From contig CAMWQW010000006.1 in assembly GCA_947176505.1 (NCBI GenBank), forward strand, positions 64,001 to 128,000: a DNA stretch of 64,000 bases, in the 5' to 3' direction. Positions 35,693-45,123 of this stretch are shown here, in pieces. Below the pieces are notes generated by a model. It did no database searches. It saw nothing but the letters and a program-made list of their open reading frames with translations, and had not been told where the DNA came from. Position 1 is the stretch's first letter; every line of letters begins with the position of its first letter. The stretch comes from an uncultured Lachnospiraceae bacterium (lineage in GTDB: Bacteria; Bacillota; Clostridia; Lachnospirales; Lachnospiraceae). Position numbers and translations under genes: made by a program.

Positions 35693-36703
35693 CTATATTA
35701 ATTGATTTCCGCAGTTTCCGCAGAACTTGGAACCTGTAGTCGGTGTTCCGCAGTTAGGACAGAATTTTGGTCCCATACCCGCCGCACCCGAAGGCTGCAT
35801 TCCCTGCTGTACCTGTGCGCCCTGCATCTGCGCATTCGCTTGTATCTGCGTACCGCCGCTCATGTTCATTTGATTGACCATCTGCTGTCCCATCGCCATA
35901 CCCATCTGGAGACCAACCATATCGGAGGCAAGACCGCTGCCGCCATGGCTGCCCTTCGCCATACCATCCGCTGCCGCCATCTGGGTGTATTTATTCATAT
36001 CGCCCACCATAGACTGCGCTGCGGCTTTCTCCTGCATCTTCTTGATTTCTTCCGGATAGGAAAAGCTCTCAATCTTAAAGTCCGAGATGCCGATGCCCAG
36101 CTTACGCATATCCATGTCCAAATCGGATTCGATTCCCTTTGCGATATTTCTCGCATCCGCCTGCAGATTGAACATGTCCCTGCCTTCTTTGCTGATCCAG
36201 CTCATCAGCAGCTGGTCGAGACTGGAGATAATACGCTCCTTGACGTCTTCTACGGTATATGTCTGTCTGATACCCGCCAGCTTCTCAATCACCACGTCAT
36301 GCTCCACAATGCGGCAGTTGAATGTACCGAAAGCACGAATCGGCATTCCACCCGGAAGTCCCGGCGCCTGCAGGTTGATAGCATTCTTCGTACCCCATTT
36401 TACCAGCAGCTCCTTCGTATTGATAAAAAGCACTTCCGCCCGAAGCGGCGTGTTAAATCCGAACTTAAAACTCTTAAGTGTTGTCAGGAAAGGAATAATC
36501 TCCGATTCGATATCATAGTCTCCGTCATCTTCAAATATTCCTTCTACCCTGCCGTTATACAGAAAAATCGCATCCTGTCCCGGACGGATAATCAGTCTGG
36601 AGCCTTTCTTAATCTCCTGATTCTGCCACTTATAGAACAGTACGCCCGCACCGTTCTCATTCCACTCTACTAAGTTAGAAAACTGATTTTTGAAAAAACC
36701 CAT
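35693..36703 (-). CDS. ydjI: SPFH-domain protein with C-terminal zinc ribbon (YdjI-like)
   Basis: The SPFH (flotillin-type) domain covers residues 20-230. A Gly/Met/Gln-rich linker follows, and then a double zinc ribbon FCPNCGTP..FCGNCGNQ at the C-terminus. This is the layout of Bacillus YdjI, which links PspA to the membrane under envelope stress. The pspA gene starts upstream with a 13-base gap in the same direction, so they are one operon. The YdjG- and YdjH-like genes of the same complex lie at 16.5-18.4 kb in this window. Confidence 0.85.
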   Translation of the reverse strand: MGFFKNQFSNLVEWNENGAGVLFYKWQNQEIKKGSRLIIRPGQDAIFLYNGRVEGIFEDDGDYDIESEIIPFLTTLKSFKFGFNTPLRAEVLFINTKELLVKWGTKNAINLQAPGLPGGMPIRAFGTFNCRIVEHDVVIEKLAGIRQTYTVEDVKERIISSLDQLLMSWISKEGRDMFNLQADARNIAKGIESDLDMDMRKLGIGISDFKIESFSYPEEIKKMQEKAAAQSMVGDMNKYTQMAAADGMAKGSHGGSGLASDMVGLQMGMAMGQQMVNQMNMSGGTQIQANAQMQGAQVQQGMQPSGAAGMGPKFCPNCGTPTTGSKFCGNCGNQLI

Positions 36704-36716
36704 GATTTTCCTCCAT

Positions 36717-37400
36717 CTACATGCCCATTTCCGCTTTTAACTTTGCAAGTTCATCATCCACATCCGAGCCGGTATCTGCGGTATCATACTTGCTTGCCAA
36801 ATCGTCAATATCATTACCGGAGGCAGACTTATTCAACTCTCCGATGGCATCCGCCTCATCTAACATTTTATTTACTTTCTCTTCCATTCTGTCAAAAGCT
36901 GCCGCGTTATTGCCCGCACTCTCTAAACCGGCGCCCATCGCGTTAATCTTCTTCTGTGTTTCAGCCACTTTTACTTTGGCTTTCAGCATATCACGTTTGC
37001 TTTTCATCTCGGAGATATCGCTCTCCAGTTTATCGTGCATCTGTCTCATCTTAACAGAATTAGCCTGTGCCAGTTCATAGTTCTTCGCCAATACTTCTCT
37101 TTTCTGTGTCAGCTCACTCTTCTTGGTGAGAAATTGACGTGCGTCATTATCATTGCCTGCCGCAACCGCCTTCTTGGCATACTCGCCCATCTTGGCTATC
37201 TCTTCGTCACACTCATCCAATTTTCTCTTAGCGCTCTTTTCTTCCGCCATGATGGACGCCGTCTCTGCTTTGACCTTGGCAAAATCTGATTCCAGATTTC
37301 GCAGATACTGATCGATCATCTTCTCCGGATCTTCTGCCTTATCTAAAAGCGCATTCACGTTTGCCGCCATAATGTCCTTAAATCTTGTCATGATTCCCAT
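36717..37400 (-). CDS. pspA: Phage shock protein A (PspA/IM30 family)
   Basis: 227 aa, almost wholly helical and heptad-rich, beginning MGIMTRFKDIMAANVNALLDKAEDPEKMIDQ with the typical amphipathic membrane-binding helix and DPEKMIDQ motif. PspA forms ESCRT-III-like assemblies that protect a leaky membrane. It heads an operon with the SPFH gene. Confidence 0.94.
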   Translation of the reverse strand: MGIMTRFKDIMAANVNALLDKAEDPEKMIDQYLRNLESDFAKVKAETASIMAEEKSAKRKLDECDEEIAKMGEYAKKAVAAGNDNDARQFLTKKSELTQKREVLAKNYELAQANSVKMRQMHDKLESDISEMKSKRDMLKAKVKVAETQKKINAMGAGLESAGNNAAAFDRMEEKVNKMLDEADAIGELNKSASGNDIDDLASKYDTADTGSDVDDELAKLKAEMGM

Positions 37401-37457
37401 GATAATACCCTCCGTTTTCTTGCTATATATTGTTGATACTGCCTATTCTGCCGCACC

Positions 37458-38939
37458 CTACATATCCTCATTGAGCTGTCTTGCCTGATCGTTCAGGCTC
37501 TCCACCAGCCTGCTCACTTCCTGTACAATTCCGGTATTTCTGTCGCTGACTGTATATGTCTCCTGAGAATGTGCAGTCACTTCCTGTACGATTGCAGAAA
37601 TCGTCTGGATGCTCTCTACGATACCGCCGTTAGCTTCCGATAGTCTTGATACCGCGTCACTTAAATAGATGCTCTGCTCGTTCACCTGATTCGTACTCTC
37701 TGCAATCATTCCAAAACTGTCCGATGCCTGTGCCGCAGATTCACTCTGCCTTCTGTTGCTATCCATCAGCTGCCCTACCGCGCCTACTGCTATTTGCAGT
37801 TTCGAAGACACGTTCTGTATCACTTCGGTAATTTTAACGGTTGCATCCTGCGTCTGATTCGCCAGATTGGAAATCTCCGTTGCTACCACTGCAAACCCTC
37901 TGCCCGCTTCACCTGCACGAGCCGCCTCTATACTGGCATTAAGTGCAAGCAGACTGGTCTGGCTCGCCACGCTGGTGATCAAGTCGATAATTGACTGCAT
38001 GTTCTGTGTATATTCCTCCAACACTTTCATGTCTTCTACCGCTTCTTTGCCTACCTTATCGGAGGCAGACATATGATTTAGCAGCGTATCTATGTTCTCT
38101 CTTCCTCTGCCCACATTTTCCTTAGCATGCGCCATGCTGTCCGCAATGTTCTCTACCACTTTCGCCATCTGCTCGATATAATTCTGGATTTCCTCCGTTT
38201 TACTGAGCTGATTCTGTATGGATTCCGCGGTATCGCTTGTTCCCTCTGACACCTCCTGCATGGCATTGCGCGTCTCGGATACCGCATCACCCAGCTCCTG
38301 CATATGACTCGTCATATCTAGGATGCCTTCCGACATCTGACCGGAGATCGCCATCACACTGCTTAGCAGATTCGATACAATCTCTTTCTCTTTATCTAAC
38401 TCTGCCAACTTGTGATCATTCACTTTCTCCAACGTCTTCGTCGCAAGGCAGATAAAAACAGCTAAAACAAGCAGCAGCGCTATACGAATCTCATATGTCG
38501 CCATATCCTCACTTCGCAGATTGCCGTCAAGACCCTGATTGACAAGGAAAATCACATTGACAATAAACCCTGCACTTGATACGCCGACGCACAGCTTGAA
38601 ATCCGAATATAGAATTAACACCAGATAAATCGGAATAATAAATGTAAATGCAATCACATTCACCGTCGTGAACACAACAAATATGTAGAAAATACTGTAT
38701 AATATCCCGATGTAATATTTCAGACGCAGGCTGTCCGGCTTCCTATAAAACACCAAAATCTCCCAGATTACCGGTCCCAGCGCTAAGATTGAAAAAGCAA
38801 TGTAATACGAAACAGTTCTTGCCCCTTTCATCACTTCCAAAAAATATGACGCCTCCAAAATAACCCCAAGAACAATATGGCAGGCAAGTGCGACAATATT
38901 GACCGCTCTGCCCTCGTTAAACTCCTTCTCTTTCGTCAC
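37458..38939 (-). CDS. Methyl-accepting chemotaxis protein
   Basis: Six hydrophobic segments fill residues 10-165, so the sensor is membrane-embedded rather than periplasmic. The signalling domain contains the hairpin [32 protein letters not shown] sequence that contacts CheA/CheW, and long coiled coils on each side. No HAMP domain is evident. The 493 aa length is usual. No other chemotaxis gene is nearby. Confidence 0.92.
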   Translation of the reverse strand: MTKEKEFNEGRAVNIVALACHIVLGVILEASYFLEVMKGARTVSYYIAFSILALGPVIWEILVFYRKPDSLRLKYYIGILYSIFYIFVVFTTVNVIAFTFIIPIYLVLILYSDFKLCVGVSSAGFIVNVIFLVNQGLDGNLRSEDMATYEIRIALLLVLAVFICLATKTLEKVNDHKLAELDKEKEIVSNLLSSVMAISGQMSEGILDMTSHMQELGDAVSETRNAMQEVSEGTSDTAESIQNQLSKTEEIQNYIEQMAKVVENIADSMAHAKENVGRGRENIDTLLNHMSASDKVGKEAVEDMKVLEEYTQNMQSIIDLITSVASQTSLLALNASIEAARAGEAGRGFAVVATEISNLANQTQDATVKITEVIQNVSSKLQIAVGAVGQLMDSNRRQSESAAQASDSFGMIAESTNQVNEQSIYLSDAVSRLSEANGGIVESIQTISAIVQEVTAHSQETYTVSDRNTGIVQEVSRLVESLNDQARQLNEDM

Positions 38940-39026
38940 TCTCTCTTCCCCCTATTCAAAGTGTTATGCCAAGTATACCATATTTTATAATTGCACTACA
39001 ACATTTTTCCGTCTGCGCTGCTTGAT

Positions 39027-39890
39027 TTACGCAACTCCGATCACAATCCCCACAATAATAATCAACGCGCAGACCATCTTATGTGTCGTATTTTTCTCTT
39101 TAAATAAATATCTGCCTGCAATAATCGTCACAACGCAGCCCGCCTGCTTTAAAAGCGTCATCACAGTTATGCGGCTTTCCTGCATACCGTTTGCAATGAA
39201 TAACGCCCTGTCGGCTATGACAAACAAAATGCTAAGCAGCCATACCCATTTATTGCGTACAACGCTTCCTATTTTTACAGGCGTCCGGGTAAAAACTATA
39301 AACAGCAGATACATGGACACAAGAAAAAACATATACCAGAATTGAAGCTGGGCACTGCTTATTTCCTTCATCAGCAGCTTATCTAAAAGCCCCGACACCG
39401 CATTGAGCATACAGGATGCAAACGACATGACCACATACTTACCTTCTACGCTCTGCACTCCTGCAGCCGCCGCTTCCCTCATACTGCGCGGTCTGTATTT
39501 TAAAAGAATCAACCCTGCCGATACGAACAGCAGCCCTATCATCTGCGATACGCTCAATACTTCCTGAAGCACGACCACTCCGAGCAATGTGGCAAAGAGC
39601 ACTCTGGACAAGTCCAATACGCCATAGAGGCTGATCGGCATTCTTTTGATTGCTTTAAAACTGAACATCCATGCCAAAAAAATTACGAAGGACTTAAGTG
39701 CCACATAGAGATAATACTTCGGCTCCATTCCCATTGCCGACTTCACTTGCGGCAAAATGATTAGAAAAGACAATAAGGTATACATAAACAATACCTCTAT
39801 GGTAGAGTTTTTCTCCAATGCCTTTTTCTTGACAATCTCTCTGACGCCTTTTAATATGCCATATAATAAAACCAACGGTATCCACAACAT
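39027..39890 (-). CDS. EamA/DMT-superfamily transporter
   Basis: Ten membrane segments in two EamA halves over 287 aa: LYGILKGVREIVKKKAL at the start, SFKAIKRMPISLYGVLDLSRVLF in half one, and LNAVSGLLDKLLMK and LLKQAGCVVTIIAGRYLFKEKNT in half two. Drug/metabolite transporters of this type move amino acids or other metabolites; the substrate is unknown. The gene is alone on its strand. Confidence 0.85.
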   Translation of the reverse strand: MLWIPLVLLYGILKGVREIVKKKALEKNSTIEVLFMYTLLSFLIILPQVKSAMGMEPKYYLYVALKSFVIFLAWMFSFKAIKRMPISLYGVLDLSRVLFATLLGVVVLQEVLSVSQMIGLLFVSAGLILLKYRPRSMREAAAAGVQSVEGKYVVMSFASCMLNAVSGLLDKLLMKEISSAQLQFWYMFFLVSMYLLFIVFTRTPVKIGSVVRNKWVWLLSILFVIADRALFIANGMQESRITVMTLLKQAGCVVTIIAGRYLFKEKNTTHKMVCALIIIVGIVIGVA

Positions 39891-40018
39891 CTTACTATCC
39901 TATCTGCTTTCTTGTATTTTCTGTTTCAACTTGTTTCGTATTTCTACCTATTTTATTTCGCCCTGCATTTTCCTTTGCTCTTGTTTTGCATTTAATGCTT
40001 TTCTTTTTGAGCATTTGC

Positions 40019-40027
40019 TGTTATACT
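40019..40027 (+). promoter_or_regulatory. Extended -10 promoter of the tRNA gene
   Basis: TGTTATACT gives a TGn-extended -10 element ending nine bases before the mature tRNA. The -35 region is weak. Confidence 0.55.
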
Positions 40028-40035
40028 ATGTTCAT

Positions 40036-40106
40036 GCGGATATAGTTCATCGGTAGAATGCCAGCTTCCCAAGCTGGAGAGGCGGGTTCGATTCCCGTTA
40101 TCCGCT
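40036..40106 (+). tRNA. tRNA-Gly, anticodon CCC
   Basis: A full cloverleaf can be drawn. The acceptor stem is GCGGATA with TATCCGC, and the D arm is GTTC/GAAT. The anticodon stem CCAGC/GCTGG encloses loop TTCCCAA, so the anticodon is CCC (reads GGG). The T arm is GCGGG/CCCGT with loop TTCGATT. CCA is not encoded. Confidence 0.95.
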
Positions 40107-40113
40107 TTGTCAA

Positions 40114-40138
40114 GCCGCCGCGCAATCGGCGGTTTTTT
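40114..40138 (+). terminator. Terminator of the tRNA-Gly gene
   Basis: CCGCCG and CGGCGG form a six-base GC stem with loop CGCAAT, followed by TTTTTT. Confidence 0.9.
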
Positions 40139-40296
40139 CACGGCAAATCTCATAACAAATCCATTATACAAAATCTCTATATAATTACCAAGTTATACAA
40201 ACAATAATTTTGATTCATTTATTTCTCTAAACACTCACTTATTTCTAATCGCTGCATAATCTATAATAAATGCGTTCACAGGACTTGTAGCGAATT

Positions 40297-41316
40297 ATGA
40301 AAAAAATATTGTGTTTACTTCTTACAATGATCATTGTCGCAGGCACGCTTGCCGGCTGCGGAAAGCAAACCGGTACGGACAAAGATGCTAAAACGTCTTC
40401 CGGAAGTACTCCGGTCGTACTCAACGAAGTGGCTCATTCTATCTTCTATGCACCGATGTATGTAGCAATCGAAGAAGGCTATTTTGCTGACGAAGGCATT
40501 GAGCTGACCTTGATTACCGGCTTCGGAGCTGACAAGACAATGACGGCGCTGCTGACCGGCGAAGCGGATATCGGCTTCATGGGCAGTGAAAGTACAATCT
40601 ATACTTATAAAGAAGGAGCTTCCGACTATGCTGTCAATTTCGCACAATTGACGCAACGTGCCGGTAATTTCCTAGTTTCCAGAGAACCGATTGACAATTT
40701 TAGCTGGGATATGCTGATTGGCAAAGATGTGCTGGGCGGCAGAGCCGGTGGTATGCCCGAAATGGTTTTTGAATATATCTTAAAGAAAAACAGTATCGAC
40801 CCCGCCTCTGACCTTTCCATCGACCAGAGCATCGACTTCGGTTCCACTGCAGCCGCTTTTTCCGGAGGTCAGGCTGATTTTACCGTCGAATTTGAACCAC
40901 ATGCAACTTCCCTAGAAGCCAAAGGCGACGGTTATGTTGTGGCATCTCTCGGTGAAGATTCCGGCTATGTTCCCTACACTGCTTTTTCTGCCAAAAAAAG
41001 CTATATTGAGAAAAACCCCGAAGTAATACAATCTTTTACCAATGCTCTGCAGAAGGGCATGGATTACGTACAGTCCCACTCTGCTTCTGAAATTGCAAAG
41101 GTTATCGCGCCGCAATTTGCCGAGACAGATCTTGATACCATCACTACGATTGTGGATCGTTATGCCTCACAAAACACATGGAAAAGTGACCTTATCTTCG
41201 AGGAAGACAGCTTCACACTCTTACAGAACATTCTGGAAGAAGCCGGTGAACTGGATGAACGCGTGCCCTATGCCGACCTCGTAAACACCTCTTTTGCACA
41301 AAGTGCTGCACACTGA
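40297..41316 (+). CDS. ABC transporter substrate-binding lipoprotein (NMT1/THI5/SsuA-like)
   Basis: The N-terminal lipoprotein signal MKKILCLLLTMIIVAGTLAGCG has the lipobox LAGC, so the protein is anchored outside the membrane. The mature part (LNEVAHSIFYAPMYVAIEEGYFADEGIELTL-type start, later GLLTGEADIGFMG-like segments) fits the NMT1/SsuA family, which binds thiamine precursors, nitrate, sulfonates or riboflavin-like compounds. The length of 339 aa is normal. No permease or ATPase gene is adjacent. TATAAT occurs about 30 bases upstream, and a bidirectional terminator follows. Confidence 0.88.
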   Translation: MKKILCLLLTMIIVAGTLAGCGKQTGTDKDAKTSSGSTPVVLNEVAHSIFYAPMYVAIEEGYFADEGIELTLITGFGADKTMTALLTGEADIGFMGSESTIYTYKEGASDYAVNFAQLTQRAGNFLVSREPIDNFSWDMLIGKDVLGGRAGGMPEMVFEYILKKNSIDPASDLSIDQSIDFGSTAAAFSGGQADFTVEFEPHATSLEAKGDGYVVASLGEDSGYVPYTAFSAKKSYIEKNPEVIQSFTNALQKGMDYVQSHSASEIAKVIAPQFAETDLDTITTIVDRYASQNTWKSDLIFEEDSFTLLQNILEEAGELDERVPYADLVNTSFAQSAAH

Positions 41317-41380
41317 CACACGTATATCAACGGGAAACTTCAGTTTTACCCGTCAAAGCGCCCGTGGCGCGCAAACAAAT

Positions 41381-41418
41381 AACGGACTGTACACCATCCA
41401 TAGTGTACAGTCCGTTTT
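41381..41418. terminator. Bidirectional terminator between the lipoprotein and Hpt genes
   Basis: AACGGACTGTACAC and GTGTACAGTCCGTT form a perfect 14-base stem with U-runs on the plus side, lying between converging genes. Confidence 0.88.
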
Positions 41419-41427
41419 ATATCCGCG

Positions 41428-41805
41428 TCATTCACGATTAGCCATCAGTTCTTCTAATACATCTATTACGTCCTGATACTGGGCAAGAACCCGTTCCACA
41501 CCCTCATCTACTAAACGCAGATTGTTCTCCTTGACTGCAAGTTCCTGCTCTTTGGCAGCTTCAGACAAAAAACCGGCACCGATAGATTTCATGGCGTTCT
41601 TCAGACCGTGCATCTCTATACAATATCGATCATAATCTTTCCGTTCGTAACATTCCTTGATTAACGGTAATTTCTCTTTGCCTTCCTCAAGCGCTGCTTC
41701 CAGAACTTCCAAATAAATCTCTTCATCCCCGGCACACATCACAATTCCTTCTTCGACGTCGAATCCCCTCTTCTCTAAATCGTCAATCGTCCGAACCGGT
41801 TCCAT
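41428..41805 (-). CDS. Stand-alone Hpt phosphotransfer protein
   Basis: Four-helix Hpt domain with the phosphoacceptor motif EMHGLKNAMKSIGA. Such proteins shuttle phosphoryl groups between receivers in phosphorelays. No kinase or receiver gene is adjacent, but the receiver in the 25-28 kb island shows the window encodes at least one possible partner. The start at 41805 has GGAGG 11 bases upstream; an ATG at 41823 is possible. Confidence 0.82.
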   Translation of the reverse strand: MEPVRTIDDLEKRGFDVEEGIVMCAGDEEIYLEVLEAALEEGKEKLPLIKECYERKDYDRYCIEMHGLKNAMKSIGAGFLSEAAKEQELAVKENNLRLVDEGVERVLAQYQDVIDVLEELMANRE

Positions 41806-41890
41806 TCCAACCCAAACCTCCATTCTGTCCCATAATACAATTCAGACTCGTAAACCTTCTCTTACGCGCCTTATGTATCATGATACCACA

Positions 41891-42544
41891 TTAATTATCG
41901 GTTTGGCTACTATCATCTTGCTTTTTTCGATTTTTTCGTTCCTGTCTTTCACCCTTATCACTCAGACTATCAATCATCTTCTCAATCAGCAGTCTCTTCA
42001 CATAGACATCAAAACTCAACATACAGATAAATGAAAACATCTGCAAGAATTCCTTACTATCCGCCGGCGCATCTTCGAAAGTCCGTTCGGCAATCTTGAA
42101 CTTCTCAACGACATCTGTTTTCAAGGCATCCGCCTGTTCTCTTTCCAGCCCGAACACTTCTTCATATACGGATGCCAGATTAAATTCATCCGTCGTGTTA
42201 AAAAACCGTGCCGTGATAGGCTTAAACAAATCCTGTATGTCACTGATGGACAAAATCCCTTTATAATAGTATATAAAGATTAAAAGCAGCACATGTTGTT
42301 TGGAATACTTCTTCTTTATCGGCGGCGGAAGCAAATCATTCTTTGCATAATTATTAATCATTGTCTTCGTCAGTATCTTGTCCTGCTCCGGATTGCGGGC
42401 AGTCGTCCTCAAATGGGATTCCATAAATGTCGTGACCTGATCCATATACAAGTCAATATCCGGTATATCCTCCGCCTTTATATATTCAATTCTGTCTAAG
42501 CTGTCTACTATACTGCCCAGCAAATCTTCGGTGTTGATTGTCAT
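41891..42544 (-). CDS. DUF1836-family protein
   Basis: Helical protein whose segment KILTKTMINNYAKNDLLPPPIKKKYSKQ is typical of DUF1836, a family with a MerR-like N-terminal helix-turn-helix and unknown function. The C-terminus is very basic and polar (residues 200-217). GGAAGGACGC upstream favours the ATG at 42544 over the frame start at 42589. It is probably a transcription regulator. It is not obviously linked to its neighbours. Confidence 0.75.
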   Translation of the reverse strand: MTINTEDLLGSIVDSLDRIEYIKAEDIPDIDLYMDQVTTFMESHLRTTARNPEQDKILTKTMINNYAKNDLLPPPIKKKYSKQHVLLLIFIYYYKGILSISDIQDLFKPITARFFNTTDEFNLASVYEEVFGLEREQADALKTDVVEKFKIAERTFEDAPADSKEFLQMFSFICMLSFDVYVKRLLIEKMIDSLSDKGERQERKNRKKQDDSSQTDN

Positions 42545-42673
42545 CTTCTGCGTCCTTCCAATTATAAAGTTTGTCTGACATATACACACTCTATTATATA
42601 GTTTTTATTACTACATGACAAGTATTTTATGAAATGTTCCTATTCAAGTCTGCATTCCTCCCATCCGACGCCA

Positions 42674-42702
42674 TTTACAAATTGTTTCAATTATGTTATA
42701 TT
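42674..42702 (+). promoter_or_regulatory. Promoter of yerC
   Basis: TTTACA at 42674-42679 and TATATT at 42697-42702 with a 17-base spacer, about 75 bases upstream of the start. Confidence 0.65.
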
Positions 42703-42778
42703 CATACATAACAACTGTGAAGTTGTAACGCACGAAAGCGCTAATTACCTACTACCTATAATATAGGAGGAATTCGGA

Positions 42779-43072
42779 ATGAATAAAAAAATACAGACAG
42801 ATGCCGTGGATCAATTATTTGATGCAATACTTTGTCTCAAAAGCAGGGAGGAATGCTATAGCTTCTTCGAGGATTTGTGCACAGTAAATGAACTATTATC
42901 ACTGTCTCAGCGCTTTGAGGTGGCATCTATGCTCAGGAACAATAATACCTATCTGGAGATAGCCGATAAGACCGGCGCCTCCACTGCTACAATCAGCCGC
43001 GTCAATCGTTCCCTCAATTACGGAAACGACGGTTATGATCTGATTCTTGAACGCCTTAACCGTCAATGTTAA
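42779..43072 (+). CDS. yerC: YerC/YecD-family TrpR-like regulator
   Basis: 97 aa with a TrpR-type helix-turn-helix: LSQRFEVASMLRNNNTYLEIADKTGASTATISRVNRSL. YerC-type proteins are small DNA-binding repressors in Firmicutes, with no assigned ligand. ATAGGAGGAATTC precedes the ATG. The 3' end overlaps the end of the convergent M23-like gene by 17 bases. Confidence 0.88.
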   Translation: MNKKIQTDAVDQLFDAILCLKSREECYSFFEDLCTVNELLSLSQRFEVASMLRNNNTYLEIADKTGASTATISRVNRSLNYGNDGYDLILERLNRQC

Positions 43073-43778
43073 TCAGTTCCATAGGATCGATGTACTTCTC
43101 ATCGTACATAATCTGATAACCTAACTCCGTATTCTCTTCTCCGATCACATATAGGATTGCTCCTCTGACCACCGCATCGCCTTCTTTAATCATAGCATCG
43201 CCATCATTGCGGTATATACTTTGATACCCGTTGCCGTGATCGATCTTGATACAGTGAAGATAGCCGCTGTCCGTTGTGATGGATATAACCGTACCGTCCG
43301 CTGAAGCAATAATACTGCTTCCGGTGCTGCCATTTAACTTGACCATGGGATTTTCTCCATCTGCTTCCTCCAAAGAGGCAGACGAGGACATCGGAAACCC
43401 AACCGGCATATGAGCCTGTGCACGCGCTTCTTCCATGGCTTCCTCTTCTTCAACTTTCTGGTTGATCGTATCACTGAGTATCGTAACTTTATCTGACAGT
43501 TCTTCCCTCAGTGAAACTAAATCGGCATTTTCTTCAGTCAATTTCTCGATATCTAATTTCTGTCTTGCAGTCTCCGCCTCTAAAATCTCGATGCTCTTCT
43601 TCTGCCTATAGCAGACAACTGCCAGTATGATAACAACTGTCAATCCAAGCACTACCACAGACTCTATGAGCGCAGGACCAATGCTCATCTGCCGGATACT
43701 TCCTTCCTTAGAGTCAGCGAAAAGCATCAGTGTATAGTTATTTTTTCTTTTTCTCTTACTGCCTTCTGCTTCTTTCAA
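43056..43778 (-). CDS. Membrane-anchored coiled-coil protein with a degenerate M23/LytM domain
   Basis: One membrane segment near residues 40-60, a coiled coil (about 63-115), then a LytM-like beta domain at the C-terminus (residues 145-240). In active M23 peptidases zinc is held by HxxxD and HxH. Here the first motif is absent, and the region normally holding HLHFE reads LGYQIMYDEKY, so the domain should be inactive and may instead activate an amidase, as EnvC does. The TTG at 43778 has GGGGGTGAT upstream; a longer ATG frame to 43808 exists. Confidence 0.8.
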   Translation of the reverse strand: MKEAEGSKRKRKNNYTLMLFADSKEGSIRQMSIGPALIESVVVLGLTVVIILAVVCYRQKKSIEILEAETARQKLDIEKLTEENADLVSLREELSDKVTILSDTINQKVEEEEAMEEARAQAHMPVGFPMSSSASLEEADGENPMVKLNGSTGSSIIASADGTVISITTDSGYLHCIKIDHGNGYQSIYRNDGDAMIKEGDAVVRGAILYVIGEENTELGYQIMYDEKYIDPMELINIDG

Positions 43779-43884
43779 TGCAATCACCCCCAGCATATAT
43801 AGTTGCATTGTACCACAAACACTATAGAAAAGACAACTTTTGTTACGAATATTGGTCTCTTTTATTCACGAAAAAAAACAATGC

Positions 43885-43913
43885 TTTACATTTAGAAAGA
43901 CATGTGCTATCCT
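43885..43913 (+). promoter_or_regulatory. Promoter of the cold-shock gene
   Basis: TTTACA at 43885-43890 and TATCCT at 43908-43913, 17 bases apart. A small inverted repeat GTTGATTCAATCAAC lies in the short leader. Confidence 0.6.
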
Positions 43914-43972
43914 ATGGGTGTTGATTCAATCAACCTACTATTTATTATTTATTATTTGTGGAGGTAACTACG

Positions 43973-44173
43973 ATGAACAAAGGTACAGTTAAATGGTTCA
44001 ACAACCAAAAGGGTTACGGCTTCATCTCAGATGAGCAGGGTAACGATGTGTTCGTTCATTACTCAGGACTTAACATGGAAGGCTTCAAGTCCCTCGAAGA
44101 GGGTGCTGCTGTTGAGTACGAAGTAGTTAATGGCGAGAAAGGACCTCAGGCCGTAAACGTAACAAAGTTATAA
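43973..44173 (+). CDS. cspA: Cold-shock protein (CspA family)
   Basis: 66-aa OB-fold RNA chaperone with RNP1 KGYGFIS and RNP2 VFVHYS, starting [19 protein letters not shown] seven bases before the ATG at 43973 sets the start. It has its own promoter and terminator. Confidence 0.96.
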   Translation: MNKGTVKWFNNQKGYGFISDEQGNDVFVHYSGLNMEGFKSLEEGAAVEYEVVNGEKGPQAVNVTKL

Positions 44174-44280
44174 GAAATATCGTACTTATAACAACATAAT
44201 CGGTATCACGATGTGCCTGTTCTTAAATATAAATGATGAATTTTATTTAGAATTTGCAATATTGTCATAACGGATTAGAG

Positions 44281-44308
44281 AAAACCTGTCACACGACAGG
44301 TTTTTTTT
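44281..44308. terminator. Bidirectional terminator between cspA and hisA
   Basis: AAACCTGTC and GACAGGTTT with an ACAC loop and a run of eight T. Confidence 0.88.
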
Positions 44309-45095
44309 ATGCCCCAGAGCTTTTCCTGCATTCCCGCAGCACATCTTCTAACTTCATGCTGCCGCCGAATAAATCAAGCGCGCTTCCGATTGTCACATGT
44401 ACCTTGTCTCTTCCAAGCTTCTTCAATAAATCAAGGTCCTCGAAACTATGTACGCCGCCTGCATATGTGACAGGTATCCCGCCCCAACTGCCCAGCAGAT
44501 TAACCAGCTTTTCTTCAATACCGTTTGCTTTACCTTCCACATCCACTGCATGCACAAGAAATTCATCACAATAGGAAGACAACTCATCAAGAGTCTGCTC
44601 AGTCAGTTCCACTTCCGTATATTTCTGCCACCTGTCGGTTACAATAAGATAGCGGTCCTGTCTTTTTCTTGCACTTAAATCCAAAACCAGATTCTGCCTG
44701 CCCACTCTGCGCACTAACTCATTCAGCTTATCATACTGTATTTGACCGTCTTTAAAAACATAGGATGTCACAATCACATGACTGGCACCGGCATCCAGAT
44801 ACTCTCCGGCGTTATCAGACGTAATGCCGCCGCCAATCTGCAATCCGCCCGGATAGGCTCTAAGCGCCTCAACTGCCTGTCTTTTCGTCGCCGGATAGTA
44901 TGGCGAAGACGATGGATTTAATAATATGATATGCCCGTTTTTGATTTGATATTCACGATACAACTTTGCATAGTACGCCGCATCCTGTCCGGACACATAA
45001 TTTTCCGTCGCTTCATCGCCATGATCACATAAACTGCCGCCCACAATCTGTTTGACACTACCGTTATGAATATCTATACATGGTCGAAATTCCAT
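44307..45095 (-). CDS. hisA: Eukaryotic-type HisA (ProFAR isomerase)
   Basis: (beta/alpha)8 isomerase of histidine synthesis. It begins MEFRPCIDIHNGSVKQIVGG with the first catalytic Asp, and has GGLQIGGGIT, VDVEGKANGIE with the second catalytic Asp region, and VTYAGGVHSFED. The pattern and the 262 aa length match the HIS6/eukaryotic subgroup rather than the usual bacterial HisA. No other his gene lies in the window, so it is a detached gene. Confidence 0.82.
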   Translation of the reverse strand: MEFRPCIDIHNGSVKQIVGGSLCDHGDEATENYVSGQDAAYYAKLYREYQIKNGHIILLNPSSSPYYPATKRQAVEALRAYPGGLQIGGGITSDNAGEYLDAGASHVIVTSYVFKDGQIQYDKLNELVRRVGRQNLVLDLSARKRQDRYLIVTDRWQKYTEVELTEQTLDELSSYCDEFLVHAVDVEGKANGIEEKLVNLLGSWGGIPVTYAGGVHSFEDLDLLKKLGRDKVHVTIGSALDLFGGSMKLEDVLRECRKSSGA

Positions 45096-45123
45096 TGTTT
45101 ACTCCTTTTCTGCGCTGCCTTCT

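Noticed and set aside
35702..36673. Long plus-strand frame (323 codons) opposite the SPFH gene
   Set aside because: It is antisense to a well-supported gene with clear domains, and its His/Arg/Leu-rich composition is typical of a shadow frame.
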